From contig NZ_JALUYR010000023.1 in assembly GCF_027012695.1 (NCBI RefSeq), positions 1 to 41,063 on the forward strand: a DNA stretch of 41,063 nucleotides, written 5' to 3'. The first letter of the stretch is position 1; each line of letters begins with the position of its first letter. A program made the position numbers and the translations under genes. The notes below the pieces were generated by a model. The model was not told the DNA's origin, did no database searches, and saw only the letters and a list, made by a program, of their open reading frames with translations. This document shows positions 7,560 to 15,840 of this stretch, piece after piece. Origin of the DNA: Thermococcus sp. GTDB lineage: Archaea > Methanobacteriota_B > Thermococci > Thermococcales > Thermococcaceae.

Positions 7560-7592
7560 CTAGTCTCGTTGACTAGGATGGCTTTTTAAATC
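7560..7592 (-). promoter_or_regulatory. EF-1A promoter with a CTAGTC/GACTAG palindrome at the predicted start site
   Basis: The TATA box (ATTTAAAAAG on minus) is at about 7583-7592. CTAGTC-5 nt-GACTAG at 7560-7576 overlaps the expected transcription start near 7562-7565. It may be an operator or form a hairpin at the mRNA 5' end. Upstream, 7593-7715 holds GC-rich sequence including the small inverted repeat GGCGGG-AAA-CCCGCC (about 7614-7628) and the 3' tail of the next gene; no other gene is seen there. Confidence 0.5.
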
Positions 7593-7715
7593 TTTCGAAC
7601 CTCGGCCCCCTCGGGCGGGAAACCCGCCGTTCGTTGGGGAGGCCTCACCAGTTCCGGGTTTACCTCATGTGGCGGGTTTAAAAAGTTAACTGCATGCGTT
7701 TTCTGACTTAAAACG

Positions 7716-8726
7716 TCACTCTGGGTTTGCTTTGTTCTCCGGAACCACCTCGTATAGCCTGATCGCGATTTTCCTGTTCTCGGGTAGCAGGTTTCGTTTA
7801 AACCGACATATCACCGTGGGTTCTGGAGGCTCTTCTTCTCCAACAACCCTTCTCAGTTCCCGTTTGAACGTTTTAGTTTTTCCCAGCAGGTACTCTCGGG
7901 TGACATCAAAGCCTGTGTTCTCCTCCAGGTTGATGAATGGTTCGTATTTATTCCGGGGGTTGCTCAGGTAGTCAAGCATGTGCCCATCGGCAATATAAAC
8001 TAGATACCTCTTAATGTTGGCTCCCGGTCTAAAGAGGGCGAGTTTGAGAACATCCGCGAACACTGCTCCGGCGTTGTTTGGTTTGGCCAGTTCATTATTC
8101 CCGATTTTCCTGTGAAACTTCATTTCAAATGCAATGGCAGGCCTGTCTCCTTTTGGAGCCACAAATGTGTCAAGTTTTGCATGGTTTCGATTGGGGACCT
8201 CGGGGTGGGGATATTCAAGATAAACCTCTGTCGGGCTTATTCTCCCGACGATCGTCAGCGCATGGAACATCATGTATCTCATTGTGTCTTCGCTCTCCCG
8301 GTAAATTTCATCAAGCTGAGAACGTCCCTCAAGTATTGCCCTGAGTCTCGTCTCCACGAGGAAGGCAAATTTCTCAAAAACCCCGTACATCCGTCTATCG
8401 AGCCCATCGGCTGGATACCCTCTGGCCAATGCACCCGTTGTACTCACTGCCCCGTTGTTTTGCCCATTCTCCACTCTTTCCTCTATTTGAAACCCCAGCC
8501 TCGTTAGATACCTCAAGGCATCTTGGGTTGTAAACTTTGACGGGTCTAACAATTCACCGTTGGCGTATCTGTTGGCGATGGACACAACGTACTTGGGCGG
8601 GTACTCGCGTCCATTGTGCACCAGGGAATAGCGTAGGGACCTGAACCTTCCTGGAACCCCATGTTCGTTTATTTCCAGTATAGCATTCAACACATGCTTT
8701 CGGATGATGTTCCTGGGAATGGCCAT
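7716..8726 (-). CDS. Putative modification-dependent restriction enzyme: ScoMcrA-like head plus PD-(D/E)XK nuclease
   Basis: Residues 1-82 of this 336-aa protein (IPRNIIRKHVLNAI..., SLVHNGREYPPKYVVSIA, RLGFQI) match my memory of the N-terminal head domain of ScoMcrA-type type IV restriction enzymes, which normally precedes a modified-base reader and an HNH nuclease. After a low-complexity linker (about 84-105), the C-terminal part looks like a PD-(D/E)XK fold: Glu171, Asp186 (KLDTFV), Glu201-x-Lys203 (IAFEMKFH), then a conserved-looking AGAVFADVLKLALF helix. The ATG at 8726 was preferred to an upstream in-frame start because a TATA-like TTTATACTT at about 8757-8766 puts transcription about 10 nt before it. 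It is AT-richer than its neighbours and sits alone between EF-2 and EF-1A, suggesting acquisition. No methylase partner is seen. Confidence 0.7.
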   Translation of the reverse strand: MAIPRNIIRKHVLNAILEINEHGVPGRFRSLRYSLVHNGREYPPKYVVSIANRYANGELLDPSKFTTQDALRYLTRLGFQIEERVENGQNNGAVSTTGALARGYPADGLDRRMYGVFEKFAFLVETRLRAILEGRSQLDEIYRESEDTMRYMMFHALTIVGRISPTEVYLEYPHPEVPNRNHAKLDTFVAPKGDRPAIAFEMKFHRKIGNNELAKPNNAGAVFADVLKLALFRPGANIKRYLVYIADGHMLDYLSNPRNKYEPFINLEENTGFDVTREYLLGKTKTFKRELRRVVGEEEPPEPTVICRFKRNLLPENRKIAIRLYEVVPENKANPE

Positions 8727-8812
8727 ACGAACACCAGTTCCAAAAATATCGGGAGAAGTATAAAATTGTATCCAGAAAGGGAAGGATATGAAAAGAGAGG
8801 AATAACGCCTCC

Positions 8813-11011
8813 TCACTGCTGCGGGCAGACGTCCTGCTCCTTCGGCGGGTTCGGGTCGAGGCCCTTCCTCTGGCGTATCTGCCTGATGATCTGCTGGGCC
8901 AGCTCGTTCGGGACGCGCTTGAATCCGGCATGTTCGGTGCTCCAGAGCGCCCTTCCGCTGGTGGCACCACGTATCGCTCCAGCGAATCCGAACATCTCCG
9001 CGACCGGTGCTTCCGCGATGATGATCATGACCTCTCCCTCCTGGCGCATGTCAATGAGCTGGCCGCGCCTCTGGTTGATCTCCCTGCTGACGGCACCCAT
9101 GTACTCGTATGGAACGTTGATGATGACCTTCTGGTAGGGCTCGTAGAGGACCGGGCCGGCCTTCATCATGGCGCAGTGTATAGCGGTCCTGATGGCGGGG
9201 TATATCTGGGCCGGACCGCGGTGGACGTTGTCCTCGTGGATCTTGGCGTCGTGGAGGCGAACGATAACCTTCATAACCGGCTCCCTGGCGAGCGGGCCCT
9301 CGTCCATGGCCATGTGGAAACCGTCAACGAGCAGGTCCATGACCTCGTTGAGGTACTGGATACCCTTGGTGTTGTCGAGGAACATATTGCCGTTGTAGAC
9401 GTCGACGATGCCTTTCGCGACCTCGTAGTCCATGCCGAGCTCCGCCAGCTTCTTGGCAACCTCCTTCGGGTTCTTGGGCCTGCCTTCGGGGATTATGCCC
9501 TCCCTGATGGCCTCGTAGATCTCGTCCGGCATCGGCTCCACGGTGATGTAGAACCTGTTGTGCTTGTTCGGGCTCTTTCCTTCAACTATCGGGCTGGGCT
9601 TGCTGACGCTCTCGCGGTAAACCACTATCGGCGGTGAAACGTCGACGTCGAGCTTCCAGTCCTCCTTGAGCTTGACGAGCTTGACCTCGAGGTGGAGCTC
9701 ACCCATACCGCTGAGGAGGTGCTGGCCGGTCTCTTCGTCAATCTTGACGTGCAGAGTTGGGTCCTCCTTGGCGAGCTGCCTCAAAGCCTCGATAAGCTTC
9801 GGAAGGTCCTTGACGTTTTTGGCCTCAATCGCGACGGTAACGACCGGCTCGCTCGCGTAGTGGAGGGCCTCGAAGGGCTCAATCTTTTCGGTCGAGACTG
9901 TCTCACCGGCCATGGCATCGCGGAGACCTGTAACCGCGACGATGTTTCCGGCAGGGACGGCCTCCATGTTGACCCTCTCGGGACCCATGTAGATACCGAC
10001 CTGCTGGATCCTGGACTTCCTCTTGGCGTTGATGAGGTAAACCTCCTGGCCGGTCTTCACCGTACCGCTCCAGACGCGGCCGGTTGAAACTTCACCGGCG
10101 TGCTTGTCGAGGATGATCTTGGTGACGACCATCGTCATCGGTCCCTTCGGGTCGCACTTGAGCATGGCCTGGCCGACCTCGCTGTTGACGTCTCCCCTCC
10201 AGAGGTGCGGGATCCTGTACTTCTGGGCCTCAAGCGGGTTCGGGAGGTGTCTGACGACCATGTCCAGAACCACAACGTGAAGCGGGGCCTTCTGGCGAAG
10301 GGTCTTCAAATCACCGCTGTTGGTGAGCTCGACGATGTCCTTGAAGGAAACGCCGGTCTTCTTCATGTAGGGAACGCTGAGCGCCCAGTTGTAGTAGGCA
10401 CTTCCAAAGGCGACGCTACCGTCCTCAACTTTTACCATCCACTGGCTCTTGAACTCCTCGGGCGCGTACTTCTTGATGAGCCTGTTGACGTCGGTGATGA
10501 TCTTGGCGAACCTCTGGAGTATCTCGTTCGGTCCGAGCTTGAGCTCCTTTATGAGACGGTCAACCTTGTTGATGAAAAGGACCGGCTTAACGTACTCGCG
10601 AAGGGCCTGTCTGAGGACGGTCTCGGTCTGGGGCATCACTCCTTCAACGGCGTCAACAACGATGATGGCACCGTCTATGGCACGCATGGCCCTCGTAACG
10701 TCACCGCCGAAGTCAACGTGACCGGGAGTATCAATCAGGTTGATGAGGTAGTCGTTGCCCTCGTAGTTGTGAACCATCGAGACGTTGGCCGCGTTGATGG
10801 TAATTCCTCTCGCCTGCTCCTGCTCGTCGAAATCCAAAACGAGCTGCTTTCCGGCGAGCTCTTCGCTTATCATTCCAGCTCCGGCGAGCAGGTTGTCGCT
10901 GAGGGTCGTCTTACCGTGGTCAATGTGAGCGGCGATACCCATGTTCCTGATCCTCTCGGGCTGGGTCATCAGTTCTTTGATCTTCGCAATCATCTCTTCC
11001 CTTCTTCCCAT
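8813..11011 (-). CDS. fusA: Translation elongation factor EF-2
   Basis: The 732-aa translocase GTPase has G1 [10 protein letters not shown], the switch region [17 protein letters not shown]3 [10 protein letters not shown] and G4 NKVDR. Domain IV has [11 protein letters not shown], which contains the loop bearing the diphthamide histidine, and domain V has [16 protein letters not shown]. Its length is that of archaeal EF-2. GGTGAT precedes the ATG at 11011. A TATA box (CTTTATAAC, about 11062-11071) is about 50 nt upstream. The stop lies 86 nt before the start of the downstream nuclease gene, whose own promoter falls in that gap. Confidence 0.98.
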   Translation of the reverse strand: MGRREEMIAKIKELMTQPERIRNMGIAAHIDHGKTTLSDNLLAGAGMISEELAGKQLVLDFDEQEQARGITINAANVSMVHNYEGNDYLINLIDTPGHVDFGGDVTRAMRAIDGAIIVVDAVEGVMPQTETVLRQALREYVKPVLFINKVDRLIKELKLGPNEILQRFAKIITDVNRLIKKYAPEEFKSQWMVKVEDGSVAFGSAYYNWALSVPYMKKTGVSFKDIVELTNSGDLKTLRQKAPLHVVVLDMVVRHLPNPLEAQKYRIPHLWRGDVNSEVGQAMLKCDPKGPMTMVVTKIILDKHAGEVSTGRVWSGTVKTGQEVYLINAKRKSRIQQVGIYMGPERVNMEAVPAGNIVAVTGLRDAMAGETVSTEKIEPFEALHYASEPVVTVAIEAKNVKDLPKLIEALRQLAKEDPTLHVKIDEETGQHLLSGMGELHLEVKLVKLKEDWKLDVDVSPPIVVYRESVSKPSPIVEGKSPNKHNRFYITVEPMPDEIYEAIREGIIPEGRPKNPKEVAKKLAELGMDYEVAKGIVDVYNGNMFLDNTKGIQYLNEVMDLLVDGFHMAMDEGPLAREPVMKVIVRLHDAKIHEDNVHRGPAQIYPAIRTAIHCAMMKAGPVLYEPYQKVIINVPYEYMGAVSREINQRRGQLIDMRQEGEVMIIIAEAPVAEMFGFAGAIRGATSGRALWSTEHAGFKRVPNELAQQIIRQIRQRKGLDPNPPKEQDVCPQQ

Positions 11012-11130
11012 CTACATCACCATCCTTGGATGAGCTTGTCGGCTTAACTTAAAAGGTGCGGTTATAAAGCTTTTCCCGGTTTAGAATGGGAGCTGAGGGG
11101 ATGCGTTCAGGATACTTAAGGGTTTTGGAT

Positions 11131-12204
11131 TTACAAAAGCTTTTCCAGCGCCTTCAACACGGCATCCTTAACGTCCTCCCTCGCGTAGACCCCCCAGCGC
11201 CAGTGAGTATCCTTCAGCTCGACCAGTGAGCGCACCAGCGGGGAAACCTCACTGAGCCTTTTCAGTCCCTCGCAGGTTTCCACGAAGGCGTTCCTCTCCT
11301 CGAACTTCGGCTTCGGCGGGTAGTCAACGAGAACGAGGTGTCCGAACTCGGCCTCGAGCTGCTCCCTAACGGTGGAAACTACCCCCTCTCCGGGGTCCTC
11401 CCTCGTGTAGAGAACCCTCTTGTAGAGCCTCCTGTCGTCTATCGCCCCCACAAGTTCTCTCACTTCGGGCCTTTCACTTCCCCTGAGCCTCGCTAAAAGG
11501 TCAATCTCGTCCATCGTCCTGATTTCTTCGTAGGGAATTCCATCAAGCTCCACCGCCTTCACGAGCATGGCCCCGGATATTCTCGCCGTGTGGTGCTGGT
11601 AAACGGCCGGGTACATCATGCTCCTCGCGAGGAGAAGGTTCTGGGCGGCCATGATACCCTTTTCCATGACCACCAGTCTGGACCCGTCCCAGTGGAGGTA
11701 CCTGACAAGCCGGTCGAGGTCAACGAGGCCGAAGGCGACGCCCGTGTAGTAGGCATCCCTCACCAGGTAGTCCATCCTGTCGGCGTCGATGTCGCCGCTA
11801 ACGAGGGGGTGTTTGAGGAGCCTTTTGAACTCATTCCCTGAGAAGCGCTCCCCCAAAACGTCCCCGATTTCGCCGTGTTTTATTAGCCAGAGGGTGTTGT
11901 CCTCGTGCCTCGGGTAGAGGGCCTCAAGCGTGTGGGAGAATGGGTAATGGCCGAGGTCGTGGAGCAGGGCCGCGTAAACGGTTCCTTCGTCGATGTCGGG
12001 GTTGTGAGCGCGTATCCTCTCCGCGAGGTAGAACGTTCCCAGTGAATGCTCGAAGCGCGTGTGCCTGGCGGAGGGGTAGGCGAGATAAACCAGACCGAGC
12101 TGGGTTATCCTCCTCAAACGCTGGAACTCCGGTGTATCCACGAGTTTAACCGCGAGGTCGTCAAGCTCGATTCCCCGGTGTATCGGGTCGTGGACGAGCT
12201 TCAT
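11131..12204 (-). CDS. HD-superfamily phosphohydrolase (COG1078 type)
   Basis: The 357-aa protein carries the HD metal site in order: RHTRFEHSLG (about 49-58), ALLHDLGHYPFSH (about 79-91, the HD pair), and DIDADRMDYLVRDAYYTG (about 138-155) with the last metal-binding Asp. This is the dGTPase-like COG1078 family of nucleotide or phosphoester hydrolases; the substrate is unknown. GAGGGAAGGG lies before the ATG at 12204 and TTTATTAATC (about 12222-12232) is the probable TATA box. It lies downstream of the ABC operon but has its own promoter signals. Confidence 0.9.
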   Translation of the reverse strand: MKLVHDPIHRGIELDDLAVKLVDTPEFQRLRRITQLGLVYLAYPSARHTRFEHSLGTFYLAERIRAHNPDIDEGTVYAALLHDLGHYPFSHTLEALYPRHEDNTLWLIKHGEIGDVLGERFSGNEFKRLLKHPLVSGDIDADRMDYLVRDAYYTGVAFGLVDLDRLVRYLHWDGSRLVVMEKGIMAAQNLLLARSMMYPAVYQHHTARISGAMLVKAVELDGIPYEEIRTMDEIDLLARLRGSERPEVRELVGAIDDRRLYKRVLYTREDPGEGVVSTVREQLEAEFGHLVLVDYPPKPKFEERNAFVETCEGLKRLSEVSPLVRSLVELKDTHWRWGVYAREDVKDAVLKALEKLL

Positions 12205-12242
12205 ACCCTTCCCTCGGGAAAAAGATTAATAAACATTGGCCC

Positions 12243-13001
12243 CTAAGTTCCATTCGTCGGTGGGAGTTTACCGACCTCCTGCCTTGGGAGGGATTCTTCC
12301 GGATTCCCTCCCCCCTTACGTCTCACACGCGGCTTGAACAGCCTTTCAACGTCTTTCTGGACTTCTTCCGCCTTTCCGGCTAGAACTAGCTTTCCGCTGC
12401 CTATGACCACCACCCAGTCCGCTATCGGCATCAGTGGTTCCCATATGTGGCTGATTATCACGAAGTTGGTCTCTTTCCTCATCTCTTCGATGGTTTCGAT
12501 GACCCGCTCCATGCTGTCGAAGTCTATATTGGCGAGGGGCTCGTCGAGGAATATAAGCTCGGGTTTTCCAATGAAGGCCTGGGCAAGACTCAACCTCTTA
12601 AGCATTCCAGAGGAGTAGCTGTTTATTCTCTTGTCAAGGAATTCTCTGGCGTCGAAGAGCCCCGCAGCCCTCTCGGCCTCTTCCCCATCAAGCCCCTTGC
12701 TCCTGGCGAACAGGGTAAGCCACTCCCTCCCCGTCACGAACTGCGGAAAGGCGGGCGGGTCGTAGGCGACTCCGAAACGGGCCTTCACCTTCCCGTTGTT
12801 CCACGGCCTTTCTCCGAACACCAGTATTTTGCCGCTCGTGGGTCTGTAAATTCCGGTTGCCAGCTTGAGAAAGGTGCTCTTTCCGCCGCCGTTCGGCCCG
12901 AGGATGAGGGTTATTCCCCCGGGAATTTCAACTGTCACCCCATCGAGCGCCCTGATGCTCCCGAAGATTTTCTGGAGTTCTTTCGCCTCTATCAGCGTCA
13001 T
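12243..13001 (-). CDS. ABC transporter ATP-binding protein (ABC-2 type) with odd C-terminal tail
   Basis: The 252-aa ATPase has Walker A GPNGGGKST, an ABC signature YSSGMLKRLSLAQAF, Walker B LIFLDEPLANID and the switch His (ISHIWE). The Q-loop position reads AYDPPAF, without a clear Gln. The ATG at 13001 overlaps the upstream stop as ATGA and has GGAGGTG before it. It would power the ABC-2 permease encoded upstream in the operon. The last ~19 residues (ESLPRQEVGKL region) are encoded by DNA that is nearly the same as the leader of the first gene of this operon, so the tail may come from a recombination event. Confidence 0.92.
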   Translation of the reverse strand: MTLIEAKELQKIFGSIRALDGVTVEIPGGITLILGPNGGGKSTFLKLATGIYRPTSGKILVFGERPWNNGKVKARFGVAYDPPAFPQFVTGREWLTLFARSKGLDGEEAERAAGLFDAREFLDKRINSYSSGMLKRLSLAQAFIGKPELIFLDEPLANIDFDSMERVIETIEEMRKETNFVIISHIWEPLMPIADWVVVIGSGKLVLAGKAEEVQKDVERLFKPRVRRKGGGNPEESLPRQEVGKLPPTNGT

Positions 13002-13459
13002 CCGGTCCACCTCCAGACCACCAGGGCGAGGAGAAGGGCGAAGGCTGAGCCGCTCACGTAGATCGTGTTCTGAACCTCTTCAGTCGGATAGTTCCGGATG
13101 AAGCGGAAGGAGCAGGTGACCTTTTCAGTTCCGTTGTTAATTATCAGGTAGTCCCCTTCCCTGGGAAGGAGGAACTGGTACCTGGCATGGTCATAGATGG
13201 GGTGTCTGTCCATCAGCTTCCCGGTGATGACGTCGTACACCTCGACGATTCCGTTGCCGTTGCAGGAAGCTTCAACCAGCGAGCTGGTGGGGGTATGTGC
13301 CGTTACCGTGCTGATGCTGGTGACGTTTCCCTGCTGCTCCATCGGGGGGAGAAAGACCGGCCCTACCGAGCCGACCCTGTCTTCGTAGGAGCTGTAAACC
13401 CAGAGGAAGCCGATGGAAAGCATCAGCATTGCGGCAAGAAGGGCCGCCCAGAACCTCAC
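12998..13459 (-). CDS. Small membrane protein with two TM segments flanking an external domain
   Basis: The 153-aa protein starts at a GTG overlapping the permease stop (GTGA), with AGGAGGAGGG just upstream. A first hydrophobic helix (about 3-25) is followed by a polar domain with two Cys (in SCNGNG and VTCSFRF) that could pair outside the cell, and a second helix (YVSGSAFALLLALVVW) near the end. It belongs to no family I recognise. Placed between permease and ATPase with 4-nt overlaps on both sides, it is likely a subunit or modulator of this ABC system. Confidence 0.8.
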   Translation of the reverse strand: MRFWAALLAAMLMLSIGFLWVYSSYEDRVGSVGPVFLPPMEQQGNVTSISTVTAHTPTSSLVEASCNGNGIVEVYDVITGKLMDRHPIYDHARYQFLLPREGDYLIINNGTEKVTCSFRFIRNYPTEEVQNTIYVSGSAFALLLALVVWRWTG

Positions 13460-14223
13460 ACCACATCCCTCCTCCTGATGAGGACCCAAGAGAGGGCTAA
13501 GAGTGCCAGCGGGACGAGAATGCCCCAGCCGAGGTACTGTGCCGTGAAGGGCGTGAAGTTGGTGCTGCCGCTCCTCGGGATGGCGTCAATGAAGAGCTGG
13601 GGTGGTATGCGGGAGTTCCCCAAAATTCTGGGTGTATATATCACCGCGAAGCCGACCATGAATGCGAGGAAGGCATTGGGAGAGGCAAGAGAGACCAGTG
13701 TGGCGACTGCTATCAGGTAGAGCAGGAGGAATGCGGTCAGAGTGAGTGCATGGCCGATGAATGGAGCGACTATCTCCGGGAGGTAGTTCACTATGCTTGC
13801 GTAGGTGGTCAGGACAACGTAGGTAAACGGCAACAGGAACATCAAGAACCCGTAGACCAAGGATGAGAGTAATTTGATCCCGAAGATTTCGTCGTTCGAA
13901 TAGGGTAGGGAGTAGACCGAACGCGCCACGCCGCTGTCCCTGTCGTAGCGGAAGGTGAGTGCGCCGAGGAGCAGGAGGAGGAAGCTCAGAAGCATCCAGA
14001 CGTCATCGAGGGAGAGGAGTTCTAGGATAGACGTCGAAACACCACTGGACCGTGAGGGGCCGAAGAGCACTACATCCGTTCCCGAGGCGATGCTCATTGC
14101 GCTTTTAACGTGCATCAACGACTGCTTCATCGCCATCCCTGCCATCAGTACTCCCAGGAACAGCAGGATGGCCTTTATCAGGTCGTTCATCTCCCACTTG
14201 AAGAGCGTGTGAATCCTTCCCAT
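13456..14223 (-). CDS. ABC-2 type transporter permease
   Basis: The 255-aa protein has about six hydrophobic helices: AILLFLGVLMAGMA near the start, then around MLLSFLLLLLGALTF, LLSSLVYGFLMFLLPF, LTAFLLLYLIAVATLV, FLAFMVGFAVIY and LVPLALLALSWVLI, which ends in a positively charged tail (RRRDVV). The YDRDSGVARSVYSLPYSNDEIFGIK segment (about 110-134) is the typical cytosolic loop of ABC-2 permeases. GGAGGTGAACCG precedes the ATG at 14223. The cargo is unknown; ABC-2 systems often export peptides or confer immunity to them. Confidence 0.9.
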   Translation of the reverse strand: MGRIHTLFKWEMNDLIKAILLFLGVLMAGMAMKQSLMHVKSAMSIASGTDVVLFGPSRSSGVSTSILELLSLDDVWMLLSFLLLLLGALTFRYDRDSGVARSVYSLPYSNDEIFGIKLLSSLVYGFLMFLLPFTYVVLTTYASIVNYLPEIVAPFIGHALTLTAFLLLYLIAVATLVSLASPNAFLAFMVGFAVIYTPRILGNSRIPPQLFIDAIPRSGSTNFTPFTAQYLGWGILVPLALLALSWVLIRRRDVV

Positions 14224-14227
14224 CGGT

Positions 14228-15280
14228 TCACCTCCTTTTAAGTCTCCCCACAACAACCAAGCCGAGGAGCAGCAGGGAACCGTAGAAGATGTAAGCTACT
14301 TTGGTTTTTGGTTTCCTAAAAATAACCTTTTCTACCTCCCCCTCATTAATTCTAAATGATTTGAGGAAGAGACCGAAAGCATATAAATAATCGTGTTTAA
14401 CCTCCACTCTGTAGCAGGAGTATTCGTCTATAAAATCTGCATTGAGGATGCCAATCGCCCAGAGGTCCGGGCCGCTATTGAGTGTTGTTATGAGTTTCCC
14501 ATCGGAGGCATCAAACGTATAACTCAAGGTGGCCATTGGTACAATTTCAATCGGAAATCCCCTTCCAAAGGGCTGTGTTATGTTAAAAGAGTAGTAATCA
14601 GTAACCACTGTCTTTGTTGGAGGATAATAGATGATGTTCTTCCATTTTAGGGGATCCCTGTTGTTGATAGTGATTTTGTTTATGGTTGTGAAAAAGGGAT
14701 ACACCGTAAAGACTTCCCCCTCTTTGAGAGGGTTTCCGGGGTCATCAAAAAGCATTGTGTGGCCATAGGCTATCCCGTCCCGTATCACCTGCAGATCCTT
14801 CTTCCTGATAGTATAGGCCCCTCCTATTTTGACCGTTCTCAATTCAAAAATATACCACGTCCAGTTCTTGAAGTTGAATTCGTGACTTTTCTCAGTTCTC
14901 TCCGAGATCAGCTCTGACTCGTTCCAGAAAATTCGGGGAGACACTCCCCTGGGGAGGATGGTCATGATAGTAACGTTGCTCAAAAGAACGGTAACGTGCG
15001 AGTGTATATATCTGCCCTGGTCTTTAAGTTTGAAAATGACCTCAGTGTCGTTGTGTGCCTGTATTACGTAGGCCACTCCAGAGTAGTTGTAGATCATTAA
15101 AGAGGTTGTTACCCACTCGGGTTTGTCCCCACGCGAAAGCCGGTACTGGATATAGGGGTTGTATCTTGAGGAAACATAAACTAATGATGCATTTCCATGG
15201 AGTTCAAATGCACTGGAAAGAGAGGCTGTAAAAAGAATGAACGCTACTAATAAGAGGCCCATTGCCCTATACATACTCAC
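14228..15280 (-). CDS. Membrane-anchored extracellular protein of unknown function
   Basis: The 350-aa protein has an N-terminal signal peptide (hydrophobic GLLLVAFILFTASLSSAF), a ~300-residue beta-rich external domain with many N-x-S/T sites, and a C-terminal anchor (YIFYGSLLLLGLVVVGRLKRR, about 329-349). The start is a GTG at 15280 behind GGGGG, or an ATG two codons on. No family is recognised. The coding region is AT-richer than the flanking housekeeping genes. It stands 4 nt before the permease and 49 nt after a small secreted protein, so it probably acts with the ABC system at the cell surface. Confidence 0.8.
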   Translation of the reverse strand: MSMYRAMGLLLVAFILFTASLSSAFELHGNASLVYVSSRYNPYIQYRLSRGDKPEWVTTSLMIYNYSGVAYVIQAHNDTEVIFKLKDQGRYIHSHVTVLLSNVTIMTILPRGVSPRIFWNESELISERTEKSHEFNFKNWTWYIFELRTVKIGGAYTIRKKDLQVIRDGIAYGHTMLFDDPGNPLKEGEVFTVYPFFTTINKITINNRDPLKWKNIIYYPPTKTVVTDYYSFNITQPFGRGFPIEIVPMATLSYTFDASDGKLITTLNSGPDLWAIGILNADFIDEYSCYRVEVKHDYLYAFGLFLKSFRINEGEVEKVIFRKPKTKVAYIFYGSLLLLGLVVVGRLKRR

Positions 15281-15329
15281 TTGGAATCCCCCAAAGGATT
15301 TTTTGAATTATGAATAAAGAAGGAAAAAA

Positions 15330-15653
15330 TCAGATGTACGGCCATCCAGCAGAGGATATTACCTTATGGTATCCATCAATCTTCACAATGGTTTCTGCCC
15401 CATGGGGGTCCGCTATTATTATGACTTTGGTCACAACGTGCCCCCCATATGCTCCTCCTCCACCGCGTCTGTATGTGATGGAGTAATGGGTGTACGGGTG
15501 CTGGACATCGTACTTGACCCCTATCTCTGTCCAGGAATATCCGTAGGAGTCGCTGTTGGATCCCCTAACCGAAGTAACGGCCCACTGAGTCGCTGCCGCG
15601 AACCCTGTCGCCACTACTAACAGACCGAACAATATGGCAACTAACTTTTTCAT
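15330..15653 (-). CDS. Small secreted protein, first gene of the ABC operon
   Basis: The 107-aa product starts at an ATG with GGAGGT 6-11 nt upstream and has a clear signal peptide (KKLVAILFGLLVVATGFAAA). The mature part (~85 aa) is rich in Tyr, Gly and His, with a RRGGGGAYGGH patch near its middle and no Cys, and ends GWPYI. No family is recognised. Being first in an operon with a surface protein and an ABC-2 exporter, it may be a substrate, signal or toxin-like peptide; that is inference from context only. Confidence 0.78.
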   Translation of the reverse strand: MKKLVAILFGLLVVATGFAAATQWAVTSVRGSNSDSYGYSWTEIGVKYDVQHPYTHYSITYRRGGGGAYGGHVVTKVIIIADPHGAETIVKIDGYHKVISSAGWPYI

Positions 15654-15718
15654 GGTACCGACCTCCTGCCCTGGGAGAGACTCCATCACCCTGGGCAGTT
15701 GTTTCTAACACCCTCCGA

Positions 15719-15727
15719 CTATTTAAC
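15719..15727 (-). promoter_or_regulatory. TATA box of the secreted-protein/ABC operon
   Basis: The minus strand reads GTTAAATAG. The predicted start is about 25 nt downstream, giving a leader of about 45 nt that includes the GGAGGT ribosome site. Confidence 0.55.
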
Positions 15728-15756
15728 CCTTTCCTCGGAATCCGCTTGAGAATTCC

Positions 15757-15765
15757 AAAAAAAAA
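15757..15765 (-). terminator. T9 terminator of the aIF1A-to-mptA operon
   Basis: An uninterrupted run of nine T on minus lies about 75 nt after the mptA stop and just upstream of the next promoter. This is the usual terminator form in Thermococcales. Confidence 0.7.
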
Positions 15766-15840
15766 CACAGGGACGTTTGGAAAGCAGAATATTTCCCGGA
15801 TTTAGGTTGAAAAATGTCAAAATGTCGGGATTGGGTGTCC

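Noticed and set aside
5763-7589. A 608-codon open frame on plus opposite S10 and EF-1A
   Set aside because: It is a shadow of the strongly biased codons of tuf and rps10 on the other strand; it begins inside the hairpin and tRNA region and shows no domain.
10100-11047. A 315-codon open frame on plus opposite EF-2
   Set aside because: Antisense to a certain EF-2 gene, with low-complexity Val/Asp-rich composition typical of complement translations.
15330-15653. Match of the small secreted protein to lactococcin-972-type bacteriocins
   Set aside because: Signal peptide and Tyr/Gly/His-rich body look vaguely alike and the ABC context fits, but no conserved motif could be aligned; kept as unknown.
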